From: Rhodobacteraceae bacterium WFHF2C18
Lineage (GTDB): Bacteria > Pseudomonadota > Alphaproteobacteria > Rhodobacterales > Rhodobacteraceae
Direction of reading: 5' to 3'
DNA: 64,000 bases
NCBI GenBank assembly: GCA_002166865.1
Contig: NHTQ01000003.1
Span: 326,001 to 390,000 of the forward strand
Part shown: piece by piece, positions 28,083-37,229 of the stretch
Layout of the letters: each line of letters starts with the position of its first letter
How positions within the stretch are numbered: the stretch's first letter is position 1
Program-made: the position numbers and the translations under genes
Notes under the pieces: model-generated
Database searches by the model: none
Told to the model about the DNA's origin: nothing
What the model saw: only the letters and a program-made list of their open reading frames with translations

Positions 28083-28711
28083 CTGCTTCCACTTCCTTTC
28101 CGGCGGATCGTTTCGCCGTCCGAGGCGCGCAGGCCCTTCAGCCTTGCGGCCTCCTCTACAACACGTTGGACCAAACCGCCAGCACCCAGTGCTGCATGAA
28201 TAGCGGTTTGGCGCCCAAAGGCCCGCCCAAGTTCATCCGCCGTGAGCCAGCCGATGTAGTTTCCGCGATACGGCGTGCTCAGTTTCGATTTTCCCCGATC
28301 CGAGCCGTCACTGGCCTGGATCAGAACGCTGGCCCGGCCCTGGTCCAGCCAATCCTTGACCTTCTCGTAACCCGCGACCGCCTCGCCGCTCTTGCGGGCG
28401 AGGCTGATCAGATCCACGACACGGCGCGACAGCCTTTCGTCCAGCAGGCCCGGCAAATCCTCCGGCACCGTCACCTGCTGGCGGGCCGCCCTGGCGAACA
28501 GGCCCTTGCGCGCCGCCTTCTCCACCGCGGCGCGGTCGGCCGCCACCCAGATGCCCCGGCCCGGCAGCTTCTCCGCCAGGTCCGGCGCGAGCTGCCCGTC
28601 GGGCCCAATCACGAACCGGATCAGCCCAGGTTTGGGCTGCACCTCGCCCGTGGCGATGCATTTGCGCTCGGGATCGCCGCCGCGATCCCTGGGCTTGCCT
28701 CCTCGGGTCAT
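28079..28711 (-). CDS. YlxR-type RNA-binding protein with L7Ae/YlxQ-like C-terminal part
   Basis: A 210-residue protein. The N-terminal 90 residues are a YlxR (DUF448) domain with [20 protein letters not shown] and GRGIWV. The remainder (from about 95: [23 protein letters not shown]) resembles the L7Ae/YlxQ RNA-binding fold, so the two small proteins that are separate in Gram-positives look fused here. Function is not established; position between nusA and infB suggests a role in transcription or translation. Good ribosome-binding site (GGGAGG). Start coupling with infB. Confidence 0.85.
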   Translation of the reverse strand: MTRGGKPRDRGGDPERKCIATGEVQPKPGLIRFVIGPDGQLAPDLAEKLPGRGIWVAADRAAVEKAARKGLFARAARQQVTVPEDLPGLLDERLSRRVVDLISLARKSGEAVAGYEKVKDWLDQGRASVLIQASDGSDRGKSKLSTPYRGNYIGWLTADELGRAFGRQTAIHAALGAGGLVQRVVEEAARLKGLRASDGETIRRKGSGSR

Positions 28712-28737
28712 GCCGTGCCTCCCGGAGATTCGGGGAC

Positions 28738-30360
28738 TCAGGCCTCGGCCTCCTCGGTGGTTTCCGCGTCCTCGACCTCGTCCTCTTCGTCGGGTTCAAG
28801 ATCGGCCGGGTCGACCCAGCCCAGCATGACACGCGCGGTCATGACCATGTTCTGCGCCTCGGCAAGGGAGACATCGAAGGGTTCCAGGATACCTTCATCC
28901 TTGACGCGCTCGCCATCCACCGTGGTCCAGCCGCCAGCCAGTTCCCAATCAGCGCAGGTGGCGAAATCCTCAAGCGTCTTGATCCCGTCCTCTGCCAGCG
29001 CCTGCACCATTTGGGGTGTCAGCCCCTCGAATTCAATGAGGCTGTCCTCGGCGCCCAGGTCGCGCGCCTTCTCCAGCGCCGCGCGCGCCTGCGCCTCAAG
29101 CACATCGCGTGCCCGCGCCTGCAGTTCTTCGGCGGTGTCTTCGTCCACGCCGTCGATCACCAGAAGCTCGTCCTGTTCGACAAAAGCCACCTCTTCGAGG
29201 TTGGTGAAACCTTCCGACACGAGGAGCTGGGCGAAGAATTCGTCAAGGTCGAGCGTGTCCATGAACAGCTTCGTCCGTTCCTCGAATTCCTTCTGGCGGC
29301 GCTCGGAATCCTCCGCCTCGGTCATGATATCGATGTCCAACCCGGTCAACTGGCTGGCCAGCCGCACGTTCTGACCCCGGCGGCCGATGGCCAGCGAAAG
29401 CTGATCCTCGGGCACGACGACCTCGATGCGCTCGGCCTCTTCGTCCAGAACCACCTTGGACACCTCGGCAGGCTGCAACGCGTTGACCAAGAACGTCGGT
29501 TGATCCTCGTTCCAGGGGATGATGTCGATCTTTTCGCCCTGAAGCTCGTTGACCACCGCCTGCACGCGACTGCCGCGCATGCCGACGCAGGCGCCGACCG
29601 GATCGATGGAGCCGTCATAGGAGATGACCGCGATCTTCGCGCGGCTACCCGGATCGCGGGCCACCGCCTTGATCTCAATGATGCCGTCGTAGATCTCCGG
29701 CACTTCCATCTTGAACAGCTCGGCCATGAATTCCGGCGCGGTGCGGCTAAGGAAGATCTGCGGCCCGCGCGCTTCCCGGCGGACGTCCTTGATGTAGGCG
29801 CGGATGCGGTCGCCGTTGCGATAGCTCTCGCGTCCGATCTTTTCGTTGCGGCGCAGGATCGCCTCGCCGCGGCCGACATCCACGATCACGTTGCCGTATT
29901 CCTCGCGCTTGACGATGCCGTTGATGATGGTGCCGACGCGGTCCTTGAATTCCTCGTACTGGCGATCGCGCTCGGCCTCGCGCACCTTCTGCAGGATAAC
30001 CTGCTTGGCCGACTGCGCGGCGATGCGGCCCAGGTCGACGGGGGGCACTTCTTCGACGTACTGATCGCCCACCTCGGGGTTGTCCATGTACTGTTTGGCC
30101 TGTTCGACCGTCATCTCGGCCTGGTAATTCTCAAGCTCGTCATCCGGGACGACCGTCCGCACACGGGTGAAGGTCGCGCGGCCGGTCTTGCGGTCGATGC
30201 TGACCCGGATATCCATCTCGGAGCCGTAGCGGCTCTTGGCGGCCCGGGCGAGGGATTCTTCCATCGCCTCGACCACCAGCGAGGGGTCGATCATCTTTTC
30301 CCGGGCCACGGCCTCGGCGGTTTGCAGCAATTCCAGCTGGTTGGCAGAGGTGATTGCCAT
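28738..30360 (-). CDS. nusA: transcription termination/antitermination factor NusA
   Basis: A 540-residue NusA: N-terminal RNA-polymerase-binding domain (1 to about 130), S1 domain, two KH domains ([23 protein letters not shown] signature, and [15 protein letters not shown]), and two C-terminal acidic repeats (from about 350) ending with an acidic tail rich in Glu. It controls pausing, intrinsic termination and antitermination. It is 3 bases after rimP. Because NusA promotes hairpin termination, the terminator-like stem in this operon's leader could be autoregulatory. Confidence 0.97.
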   Translation of the reverse strand: MAITSANQLELLQTAEAVAREKMIDPSLVVEAMEESLARAAKSRYGSEMDIRVSIDRKTGRATFTRVRTVVPDDELENYQAEMTVEQAKQYMDNPEVGDQYVEEVPPVDLGRIAAQSAKQVILQKVREAERDRQYEEFKDRVGTIINGIVKREEYGNVIVDVGRGEAILRRNEKIGRESYRNGDRIRAYIKDVRREARGPQIFLSRTAPEFMAELFKMEVPEIYDGIIEIKAVARDPGSRAKIAVISYDGSIDPVGACVGMRGSRVQAVVNELQGEKIDIIPWNEDQPTFLVNALQPAEVSKVVLDEEAERIEVVVPEDQLSLAIGRRGQNVRLASQLTGLDIDIMTEAEDSERRQKEFEERTKLFMDTLDLDEFFAQLLVSEGFTNLEEVAFVEQDELLVIDGVDEDTAEELQARARDVLEAQARAALEKARDLGAEDSLIEFEGLTPQMVQALAEDGIKTLEDFATCADWELAGGWTTVDGERVKDEGILEPFDVSLAEAQNMVMTARVMLGWVDPADLEPDEEDEVEDAETTEEAEA

Positions 30361-30363
30361 TTC

Positions 30364-30939
30364 TCAGTCCTCCTCGGAGCCGGTCTCGGTCTCTATTTGG
30401 TCAAAAGCGTCCTCGCTGAGGGTGCCGGCATCCTTGCGCGCCTTCAGCATGTCCTTGATCAGCTCGTCCGTCAGGACGAGCTTGGCATCGGCCAGCCAGT
30501 CGAACTCGAGCCCGACCGTGCCCGCCTCGATGTTGATGAGCACTTCGGACCCCTCGACGCCGGCGAGGACCCCCTTGAAGCGCTTGCGCCCGTCGATCAA
30601 TTCGGAGGTTTCCAGCTTGGCCTCATACCCCTCGAACTCCTCGAAATCCTTCAGGCGCGTCAGGGGCCGGTCGATGCCGGGCGAGGATACCTCGAGCGTG
30701 TAGGCGTCGGTAATGGGGTCCTCCACGTCCAGCACGGCGCTGACGGCGTTCGAGATCTCGGCACATTCATCCACCTCGATCCCGCCGCCCGGCTTCTCGG
30801 CCATGATCTGAAGGGTCGGGGATTTTCCGCCCATCAGCCGCACACGGACCAGTTCATACCCCATGTCCTCGATGACGGGGGTGATGATCTCGGCCATGCG
30901 GCGGTCGATGGCGGTCTTGGCGATCAGATCGTTGCTCAT
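30364..30939 (-). CDS. rimP: ribosome maturation factor RimP
   Basis: A 191-residue RimP: N-terminal domain with [17 protein letters not shown], then [20 protein letters not shown] and [15 protein letters not shown], which are family signatures; the C-terminal part adopts the SH3-like fold. It assists 30S subunit maturation. It is the first gene of the nusA-infB operon. The start codon has only a weak ribosome-binding site because the T-run of an intrinsic-terminator hairpin occupies the space just upstream. Confidence 0.95.
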   Translation of the reverse strand: MSNDLIAKTAIDRRMAEIITPVIEDMGYELVRVRLMGGKSPTLQIMAEKPGGGIEVDECAEISNAVSAVLDVEDPITDAYTLEVSSPGIDRPLTRLKDFEEFEGYEAKLETSELIDGRKRFKGVLAGVEGSEVLINIEAGTVGLEFDWLADAKLVLTDELIKDMLKARKDAGTLSEDAFDQIETETGSEED

Positions 30940-30950
30940 GAATCCAACAC

Positions 30951-30973
30951 AAAAAAACGGGCGCGCGGCCCGT
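30951..30973 (-). terminator. intrinsic-terminator hairpin in the rimP leader
   Basis: On the minus strand ACGGGC (30973-30968), loop CGCGC, GCCCGT (30962-30957) are followed by six further T's (30956-30951), a textbook intrinsic terminator 11 bases before the rimP ATG. It could end the upstream pip transcript or act as an attenuator of the operon. An upstream CGGCCC (30995-30990) can pair with GGGCCG (30971-30966) and so compete with the terminator stem. Confidence 0.75.
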
Positions 30974-31030
30974 CATGTCCTGTCCGGTGGGGCCGACCGG
31001 TTTGGACCCGGTGGCGCCGCTGTTGGAGTG

Positions 31031-31059
31031 CATATACGCATCAACGCGTGACTTCGCAA
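31031..31059 (-). promoter_or_regulatory. probable sigma70-type promoter of the rimP operon
   Basis: On the minus strand TTGCGA (31059-31054) and TATATG (31036-31031) are spaced by exactly 17 bases. It would start transcription about 85 bases before rimP, placing the terminator hairpin inside the leader. Each hexamer matches the consensus at four of six positions. Confidence 0.5.
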
Positions 31060-31093
31060 GGGCCCAACCGGCAAATGAGGTGAAACTGTCGCC

Positions 31094-32068
31094 TCACACC
31101 GCCTGGGGAAGGCGATTCATGACCCTCACAAGCTCGGCGCTGATGCCCGGTTCCGACAGCGCGTGCCCCGCCACTGGTATCATCCGCAAGCGGGCCTTGG
31201 GCCATGCGGTTGCCAGATCATGCGCCGCCTTGGGCGGGCAAATCATGTCGTAACGGCCCTGCACGATCGTGCCGGGAATATGCGCGATCCTCTGGGCATC
31301 GCTCAGGATCTGACCGTCGTGGTCCAGAAAACCCGCATTGATGAAATAATGATTCTCCAGCCGCGCAAAGGCACGGGCGTATCCCGCAGGGCTGTCACCG
31401 CCGACGCCAGTGGAATGGACCGTCGCAAGGGCGTTTTCCCAAGCTGACCATGCCTTGGCATACTTTGTCTCCTCCTCCCGGTCGCCGGAGAAGAGCCGCC
31501 GGTTGTAGGCCGTGATCATGTCTCCGCGCTCGGCCTCCGGCACCAGCTCCTGGAAACGCGCCCAGGTCTCCGGCCAGAAGCGTCCGGCCCCTCCGCCATA
31601 GAACCAGTCAAGCTCGGCCCGTGTCATGGTGAACACCCCGCGCAGGACTAGGTGACGCACGCGATCGGGGTGCGCCTGCGCGTAGACAAGCGCCAGGGTT
31701 GCCCCCCAACTGCCGCCGAAGACGACCCAGCTATCGATTCCAAGGGCGCTTCTGATCCGTTCGATATCCGCGACCAAGTGCCAGGTCGTGTTGGCCTCGA
31801 TGCTTGCATGGGGGCGCGAGCGGCCACAACCTCGTTGATCGAAAAGGATGATCCGGTAGACCGCGGGATCGAAATAGCGCCGCATCGCGGGGCTGCAGCC
31901 ACCGCCGGGCCCCCCGTGCAGGACCACTACAGGCAAGCCGTCCCGGCGCCCGGACTGTTCGACGTATATCTCGTGGCCGTCGCCCACGTCCATCATGCGC
32001 CGGTCGAACGGATCGAGGGCGGGATAAAGGTACTGGACTGCGCTCTTTTGGCCCGCGAATTTATCCAT
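31094..32068 (-). CDS. pip: proline iminopeptidase
   Basis: A 324-residue alpha/beta hydrolase of family S33: oxyanion-region HGGPGGGCSPAM, nucleophile elbow GGSWGATLAL, catalytic Asp in QGRYDMICP and His in VAGHALSEP. The family removes N-terminal proline from peptides. The ATG at 32068 gives the usual MDKFAGQ-type start; an in-frame extension upstream would run into the divergent ubiG. It shares a 46-base divergent region with ubiG. Confidence 0.92.
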   Translation of the reverse strand: MDKFAGQKSAVQYLYPALDPFDRRMMDVGDGHEIYVEQSGRRDGLPVVVLHGGPGGGCSPAMRRYFDPAVYRIILFDQRGCGRSRPHASIEANTTWHLVADIERIRSALGIDSWVVFGGSWGATLALVYAQAHPDRVRHLVLRGVFTMTRAELDWFYGGGAGRFWPETWARFQELVPEAERGDMITAYNRRLFSGDREEETKYAKAWSAWENALATVHSTGVGGDSPAGYARAFARLENHYFINAGFLDHDGQILSDAQRIAHIPGTIVQGRYDMICPPKAAHDLATAWPKARLRMIPVAGHALSEPGISAELVRVMNRLPQAV

Positions 32069-32087
32069 GACCGTCCTATATTGATCG

Positions 32088-32103
32088 TGACCACATGACC
32101 ACA
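32088..32103. repeat. tandem 8-mer TGACCACA x2 in the pip/ubiG divergent region
   Basis: Two adjacent perfect copies of TGACCACA occupy a third of the 46-base gap between two divergent starts. Direct repeats in such a place can be operator half-sites, but the sequence is short and no regulator is identified. Confidence 0.35.
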
Positions 32104-32114
32104 CGGAGAGCATA

Positions 32115-32864
32115 ATGCAAACCGCTGCGACGACAATCGATGATACCGAGGTCGCCAAGTTCGAGGCCATGGCCGCCGAATGGTGGGACCCGAACGGCAA
32201 GTTCAAACCGCTGCATATGCTCAATCCCTGCCGGCTGGACTACATCACCACGCAGATCGCCGCCGAGTTTGACCGCGACCGAAGCGCCGACGCCCCGTTC
32301 TGCGGACTGCGGGTGCTGGACATCGGTTGCGGCGGTGGCTTGCTGAGCGAACCGATGGCCCGGCTTGGCGCCGACGTCGTGGGCGCGGACGCAGCAGAGC
32401 GCAACATACCCGTCGCCCGCGTCCACGCGGAACAATCGGGCCTCGATATCGACTATCGCCACACCACGGCCGAGGCCCTGGCCGCAGCCGGCGAGGAATT
32501 CGACGTGGTCCTGAACATGGAGGTCGTCGAACACGTGAGCGATCCGGCCGCCTACCTTGGCGCTTGCCGGCAGTTGCTGAAGCCGGGCGGACTGCACGTC
32601 TGTTCCACCATCAACCGTACCTCCAAGAGCTTCGCGTTGGCCATCGTCGGGGCGGAATACGTCATGCGGTGGCTGCCGAAGGGCACGCACGCGTGGAACA
32701 AATTCATCACGCCCGACGAACTCTACGACCTCTTGCACCGTGCCGGTCTGGCGCCGGTTGACCGCAAGGGGTTCGTCTTCAATCCGATCCGCTGGAACTG
32801 GTCGCTTTCGCCACGGGACCTCAGCGTGAACTACGTGACTACCAGCGTGAAGCGCTCGGCGTGA
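32115..32864 (+). CDS. ubiG: ubiquinone biosynthesis O-methyltransferase UbiG
   Basis: A 249-residue class I SAM methyltransferase: [20 protein letters not shown] and [12 protein letters not shown] are UbiG signatures, motif I is [16 protein letters not shown], and [17 protein letters not shown] follows. It performs both O-methylation steps of ubiquinone synthesis. The ATG has GGAGAG upstream. It ends exactly where the convergent MarR gene ends (adjacent bases). Confidence 0.96.
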   Translation: MQTAATTIDDTEVAKFEAMAAEWWDPNGKFKPLHMLNPCRLDYITTQIAAEFDRDRSADAPFCGLRVLDIGCGGGLLSEPMARLGADVVGADAAERNIPVARVHAEQSGLDIDYRHTTAEALAAAGEEFDVVLNMEVVEHVSDPAAYLGACRQLLKPGGLHVCSTINRTSKSFALAIVGAEYVMRWLPKGTHAWNKFITPDELYDLLHRAGLAPVDRKGFVFNPIRWNWSLSPRDLSVNYVTTSVKRSA

Positions 32865-33308
32865 TCAATCGGTTTCCAGCTTCGCGCGCAGTTCGCGCAG
32901 AACGGGCAGGGTGGCACGCACCCGCGTGTCGCCCAGTTCGCGCACGACCTCGGTGATCATGGGGGCAATCGCTGCGATCGCCGCTTCGCGCGCCTGCCGA
33001 CCCGAGGGCGAAATCGCTACCATCTTGCGCCGCGCATCGTCCCAATCGGGGCGAATGTGGATATACCCGGCCCATTCCAGCTTGGACAGCGTGTTGGTCA
33101 TGGCCCCACGGGTGACATGGAAGCTCTTGGCCAGTTGCGCGGGGCTGCGCTCCGCCCCGACGCGCGCGAGGTGGTTGAGCACCGAGAAATGCGAAATCTC
33201 CATGCCCTTGGGCAAGACGCGGCTCAGCCTGTTACGGATAAGCTGATCGTTGGTCAGAATCTCGCTGAAAAGGGCTACGGCCAGGGAATTGCTAGTCGTT
33301 TCGTTCAT
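32865..33308 (-). CDS. MarR family transcriptional regulator
   Basis: A 147-residue winged-helix protein: MEISHFSVLNHLARVG, then the recognition helix region SPAQLAKSFHVTRGAMTNTLSKLE and the wing HIRPDWDDARRKMVAIS. MarR proteins usually repress neighbouring genes and respond to small ligands. It follows the nitrilase gene with no gap (start directly after its stop), so it may sense the enzyme's substrate. Ligand and targets are not evident. Confidence 0.88.
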   Translation of the reverse strand: MNETTSNSLAVALFSEILTNDQLIRNRLSRVLPKGMEISHFSVLNHLARVGAERSPAQLAKSFHVTRGAMTNTLSKLEWAGYIHIRPDWDDARRKMVAISPSGRQAREAAIAAIAPMITEVVRELGDTRVRATLPVLRELRAKLETD

Positions 33309-34139
33309 TTACGGGCCATCGAAAGGGTATTCCTGGTTGATCGAAGGCACGCGGGCACGCGAACTTTCCACCTCCGCCATGTCGATATCGACATATATCA
33401 CACCAGGCTCCGTTCCGGCATCCGCCAGAACGTCACCCCACGGATCGACAGCCATCGCGTGGCCGTAGGTTTCGCGCTGCCTGCCACGGCTTGCGGCGTG
33501 GCGGCCAGTTTGTGCCGGCGCCAGCACAAAGGCACCCGTTTCGATCGCACGGGCCCGCAGCAGGGGTTCCCAGTGCGCGGCCCCGGTGACCGGCGAGAAG
33601 GCCGACGGCACGGTCAGGATCTGCGCCCCCGCCTGCCCCAGGCGTCGGTAGAGATGGGGAAAGCGGATGTCGTAGCATATTGTCAGCCCCAGCTTGCCGA
33701 GGGGCGTTTCGGCAAGAACGCAGCGCTGGCCGGGCCGATAGCCCGCCGATTCGCGGTAGGTCTCGGTCTCGGAAACCTGCACGTCGAACATGTGGATCTT
33801 GTCGTACCGGGCCGCCACGCTGCCATCCGGCGCAATCAGGAACGACCGGTTGGCGAACCGGCCGTCCGGATCCGCCGTTTTCAGCGCCAGCGATCCGATA
33901 AGGAGCCATATCCCAAGATCGGCGGCCTGGTCCCGCAGTGCGGCCAGGGTCGGATCCTCCGATTCCCGGTGCAGCACCGCTTTCTGGTGAGTCCGGCTGG
34001 CAGAGACACAGTTGGTCACCTCGGGCGTGAGCACGAAATCTGCCCCGCCGACGGCCGCCTCGGCAATGGCGCGCCGGGTTGCCGGCAGGTTCTCCATAGG
34101 GTCGTCGCTGCCGTTGAGTTGAAGGAGAGCCGCTTTCAT
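33309..34139 (-). CDS. carbon-nitrogen hydrolase (nitrilase superfamily, Nit1/Nit2-like)
   Basis: A 276-residue hydrolase with the Glu-Lys-Cys triad: Glu in VLTPEVTN (about 40), Lys in RYDKIHMFD (about 113) and Cys in LTICYDIRFP (about 153). MFDVQVSETETYRES is typical of the Nit1/Nit2 branch, whose members hydrolyse deaminated glutathione or omega-amidated keto acids. The neighbouring grxC fits a glutathione link. The start ATG follows AAGGAGAG. Exact substrate is inferred from family only. Confidence 0.88.
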   Translation of the reverse strand: MKAALLQLNGSDDPMENLPATRRAIAEAAVGGADFVLTPEVTNCVSASRTHQKAVLHRESEDPTLAALRDQAADLGIWLLIGSLALKTADPDGRFANRSFLIAPDGSVAARYDKIHMFDVQVSETETYRESAGYRPGQRCVLAETPLGKLGLTICYDIRFPHLYRRLGQAGAQILTVPSAFSPVTGAAHWEPLLRARAIETGAFVLAPAQTGRHAASRGRQRETYGHAMAVDPWGDVLADAGTEPGVIYVDIDMAEVESSRARVPSINQEYPFDGP

Positions 34140-34145
34140 CGCCCG

Positions 34146-34403
34146 TCAGGCCGCCAGAAGCGCGTCCAGCTTGCCCGCCCGTTCAAGCGCATAAAGCTCA
34201 TCGCAACCGCCCACGTGCGTATCGCCGATGAAGATCTGTGGAACGGTGCGCCCACCATTGGCGCGCTGGATCATTTCGGGCTTGCGGGCCGGATCGGCGA
34301 AAACGTCGATCTCGGCGAACGAAACGCCCTTTTGGGTAAGCAAACGCTTGGCCGCATGACAGAACCCGCAAAGCGGTGATGTGTAGATTTCGATTGGCTT
34401 CAT
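34146..34403 (-). CDS. grxC: glutaredoxin 3
   Basis: An 85-residue glutaredoxin: active site CGFC in TSPLCGFCHAAKRLL (Cys12 and Cys15), cis-Pro loop TVPQIFIGD and the glutathione-binding GGCDELYAL. The family usually has CPYC; glycine-phenylalanine in the middle is a modest variation. It reduces disulfides and mixed glutathione disulfides in the cytoplasm. The start at 34403 gives MKPIEIYTS. It lies 34 bases downstream of comF and 6 bases upstream of the nitrilase gene, probably one transcript. Confidence 0.94.
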   Translation of the reverse strand: MKPIEIYTSPLCGFCHAAKRLLTQKGVSFAEIDVFADPARKPEMIQRANGGRTVPQIFIGDTHVGGCDELYALERAGKLDALLAA

Positions 34404-34437
34404 CCGGATGGTCCTGTTGCTGTTGTCTTGCTGCAAC

Positions 34438-35166
34438 CTAAGGATCCTTGGCCACACGCGCCAGAGTGACGATGCGCACATCGGCCGCTCCGCCCGCGTG
34501 GCAGGCCTGCGTAGCGGCCGAAAGCGTGGCCCCCGAGGTCATCACGTCATCGACCAGCAGGACCGCTCGGCCCCTGAGCAAGTGCACGCGGCGCGGATGC
34601 ACGGTAATCGCCTCATCCAGCATGCTGTGACGGGCGTCCCGCCCGAAACCGTCCAGCGGCCGGGTGCGCCGGGGACGGATAAGAAGGTCGGGGCATTGCG
34701 CCAGGCCGGCCTCGCGCGCCACGGCGGCGGACAGCAACGCCGCCTGGTTGAAACGGCGCCGCAAAAGCCTCGTCCAGTGAAGCGGCACCGGCGCAACCAG
34801 CGTTTCTGGCCCTATGAGCGGCCGCGCCGCCCGGCTCATCCACACACCGGCGATCCCGCCAATATCGTGGCGGTCCCCGTGCTTAAGCGCCAGGACAAGG
34901 CGCCGGCCGTTGTCGCGATAGAGCATCGCCGTCCGCCCCTTGCTCCAGGGCCTTGCCGAGGCCAGGCAATCGTCGCAGTGCAGCGGCTCGCCCGGGTCCG
35001 TTCCCGGTAACGGAAGGCCGCATGTATCGCAGCACAGCCCGGCAACGAATGGTGTCTCGCGCCAGCAGGGGCCGCAAAGGCCGAAGTCGCTGTCCACCTG
35101 GGTGCCACAGGCTGTACAGCGCGGCGGATAAACCAGGCGCAAAGCGGTTTGAAATGCGGCCCGCAT
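34438..35166 (-). CDS. ComF family phosphoribosyltransferase-like protein
   Basis: A 242-residue protein with an N-terminal zinc-finger region (CTACGTQVDSDFGLCGPCW, then CDTCG and HCDDCL) and a C-terminal PRTase domain with the PRPP loop VLLVDDVMTSGATL. ComF proteins support DNA uptake or processing in naturally competent bacteria, but the biochemical role is unknown and many non-competent species have one. The ATG at 35166 is only 18 bases from the divergent start of the methyltransferase-like gene, so the two promoters must overlap the coding regions. Confidence 0.88.
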   Translation of the reverse strand: MRAAFQTALRLVYPPRCTACGTQVDSDFGLCGPCWRETPFVAGLCCDTCGLPLPGTDPGEPLHCDDCLASARPWSKGRTAMLYRDNGRRLVLALKHGDRHDIGGIAGVWMSRAARPLIGPETLVAPVPLHWTRLLRRRFNQAALLSAAVAREAGLAQCPDLLIRPRRTRPLDGFGRDARHSMLDEAITVHPRRVHLLRGRAVLLVDDVMTSGATLSAATQACHAGGAADVRIVTLARVAKDP

Positions 35167-35184
35167 CAGCCTATCTGTCCGTCC

Positions 35185-36000
35185 ATGGCACGTCCCCTGA
35201 CCGATCGCGCGGCCCTGCTCCGCAACCGCCGCCGCGCATGGCACGACCCCGCGCTTTTCCTGCACGAAATCGCGGGCGACGAGGTCAAGGATCGCCTGTC
35301 CATGGTTAACAGAACCTTTCGCGATCCCGCCGTCATCTCTGGTTTCGGTTCCTTCTGGTCCCGCATTATTTCCGACGCACCCCATCTTGACGACAGCGAG
35401 GTTTTGGACCTTCCCCAGTCAGCGCACGATCTGGTGGTCCACGCCATGAGCCTGCACTGGGCGGACGATCCCGTGGGCCAGCTCATCCAGGCCCGGCGGG
35501 CATTGCGCCCCGATGGACTTTTCCTGGCGGTGCTTCCGGGCGGGCGCAGCTTACACGAACTGCGCTCCACCCTGGCCCAGGCGGAATCCGATATCACCGG
35601 CGGATTGTCCCCCCGCGTCGCCCCGATGGCGGATATCCGCGATCTCGGCGCTCTGCTGCAACGGGCCGGGTTCGCCTTGCCCGTGGCCGACAACCTGCCC
35701 CTTACCGTTTCCTATGCGTCACCGCGCCACCTCATGCGCGACCTGCGGGCCATGGGCGAGGCCAACGCCCTAGCCGACCGGGCACGCCGGCCCCTGCGCC
35801 GCGACGTGCTGGAGCGCGCCTGCACCCTTTACCACGACGCCTTCGGCACCGGCGACGGCGGGGTGCGCGCCACCTTCGAACTGGTGGTGCTGACGGGTTG
35901 GGCTCCGGACGAAAGCCAGCAGAAACCGCTGCGCCCCGGCTCCGCCACGATGCGGCTGGCCGATGCGCTCGGCGCCACGGAAACGCCGATGAAGGATTGA
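35185..36000 (+). CDS. BioC/NDUFAF5-like methyltransferase fold protein
   Basis: A 271-residue protein resembling the BioC/NDUFAF5 branch of SAM methyltransferases: DRAALLRNRRRAW at the start, LVVHAMSLHWADDPVGQLIQ, GLFLAVLPGGRSLHELR and SYASPRHLMRDLRAMGEAN. The glycine-rich SAM motif I is not recognisable; the corresponding region reads PAVISGFGSFW. The eukaryotic relative NDUFAF5 is a complex I assembly factor. Whether this copy binds SAM is doubtful from the sequence. hemH follows after 58 bases. Confidence 0.75.
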   Translation: MARPLTDRAALLRNRRRAWHDPALFLHEIAGDEVKDRLSMVNRTFRDPAVISGFGSFWSRIISDAPHLDDSEVLDLPQSAHDLVVHAMSLHWADDPVGQLIQARRALRPDGLFLAVLPGGRSLHELRSTLAQAESDITGGLSPRVAPMADIRDLGALLQRAGFALPVADNLPLTVSYASPRHLMRDLRAMGEANALADRARRPLRRDVLERACTLYHDAFGTGDGGVRATFELVVLTGWAPDESQQKPLRPGSATMRLADALGATETPMKD

Positions 36001-36058
36001 CTGCCAGCGCCGCGCCGTTATGTCCAACGGTGTCAGTGACACAGGGACAGGACCGACG

Positions 36059-37123
36059 ATGCTTGACGCTCAGATCAACGCCAAACGCCCCGAGCACGCC
36101 CCCGCCGATCACCCGGCCATCCCGACGGCGAAAGTGGGCGTCTTGCTTGCCAACCTCGGGACGCCGGACAACTACGACTACTGGTCGATGCGGCGGTATC
36201 TCAACGAGTTCCTGTCCGACCGGCGTGTGATCGACTACAGCCCGTGGAAATGGCAGCCCTTGCTGCAAACCGTCATCCTGTCCAAGCGTCCGTTTTCAAG
36301 CGGCGCGGCCTACAAGTCCATCTGGAACGAGGAGAAGGGCGAAAGCCCGCTGATGACGATCACGCGGGACCAGACCGCCAAGATGGCTGAGCGTCTGCAG
36401 GAGCGCTACGGCGATCAGGTGATGGTGGATTTCTGCATGCGCTACGGCAACCCCTCGACCAAGTCGAAGGTCCGGGAAATGGCCGCGGCGGGCTGCACCC
36501 GCATCCTGTTCTTTCCGCTGTATCCGCATTACGCCGGCGCGACGTCTGCGACGGCCAATGACCAGTTCTTCCGCGCGCTCATGGAAGAGCCCTGGCAACC
36601 AACGGCCCGGATTGTGGAACCCTATTTCGAGAACCCGCTGTATATCCAGGCGCTCGCGGAGAGTGTCGAGAAAGCTTATGCCAAGCTGGACGAGCGGCCC
36701 GAGGTCCTCGTGGCGTCCTACCACGGAATGCCCAAGCGATACCTTATGCAGGGCGACCCCTATCACTGTCAGTGCCAGAAAACGACCCGGCTGTTGAAAG
36801 AGAAGCTGGGATGGGACGACTCCGAGATCACGACGACGTTCCAGTCCGTCTTCGGACCCGAGGAGTGGTTGCGACCCTACACGGTCGAGGAAGTGGCGCG
36901 CCTGGCGCGCGAGGACGGCAAGAAACGGATCGCCGTCATCGCGCCGGCTTTCTCCGCCGATTGCATCGAGACCCTCGAGGAGATCAACGAGGAAATCCGC
37001 GAGAGCTTTGAAGAGGCGGGGGGTGAGCAGTTCACCTATATTCCCTGCCTCAACGACGATGATGCGCACATATCCGCCCTGGCATCGGTTGCCGAGGATA
37101 ACCTCAAGGGTTGGCTTGACTAG
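36059..37123 (+). CDS. hemH: ferrochelatase
   Basis: A 354-residue ferrochelatase: VGVLLANLGTPDNYDYWSMRRYL near the N-terminus, PLYPHYAGATSAT, the metal-site histidine in SYHGMPKRYLMQGDPY, and the acidic active-site segment APAFSADCIETLEEI. It inserts Fe(II) into protoporphyrin IX at the membrane. The ATG at 36059 (AGGA upstream) is preferred to one at 36020. hemW is also in the window but far away. Confidence 0.96.
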   Translation: MLDAQINAKRPEHAPADHPAIPTAKVGVLLANLGTPDNYDYWSMRRYLNEFLSDRRVIDYSPWKWQPLLQTVILSKRPFSSGAAYKSIWNEEKGESPLMTITRDQTAKMAERLQERYGDQVMVDFCMRYGNPSTKSKVREMAAAGCTRILFFPLYPHYAGATSATANDQFFRALMEEPWQPTARIVEPYFENPLYIQALAESVEKAYAKLDERPEVLVASYHGMPKRYLMQGDPYHCQCQKTTRLLKEKLGWDDSEITTTFQSVFGPEEWLRPYTVEEVARLAREDGKKRIAVIAPAFSADCIETLEEINEEIRESFEEAGGEQFTYIPCLNDDDAHISALASVAEDNLKGWLD

Positions 37124-37192
37124 GAAAAGGCGAACGGGCCTCCGAATTGGCCGAGAGATCTTCGGTTTGCTCCCCTGTCACCAAAACAATGC

Positions 37193-37222
37193 GGCACGGC
37201 GCCCCCCGGCGGGCACCGTGCC
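37193..37222. terminator. GC-rich nested hairpin between convergent hemH and an L,D-transpeptidase gene
   Basis: GGCACGG (37193-37199) pairs with CCGTGCC (37216-37222), and inside it CGCC (37200-37203) pairs with GGCG (37208-37211). It lies midway between two converging genes, so it can serve both strands. No T-run is present. Confidence 0.5.
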
Positions 37223-37229
37223 CTCGTCG

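Noticed and set aside
25560..28199. Long open frame antisense to infB
   Set aside because: It is the complement of the charged repetitive IF-2 N-terminus and GC-rich coding; composition is low-complexity and no domain is seen.
30974..31030. Possible tRNA upstream of rimP (as with E. coli metY)
   Set aside because: The stem CCGG-loop-CCGG lacks a TTCRANY T-loop, and no acceptor, anticodon arm or CCA end can be drawn.
29011..31083. 690-codon open frame antisense to nusA and rimP
   Set aside because: It results from codon bias on the opposite strand of genes with complete domains; no known motif or ribosome-binding site.
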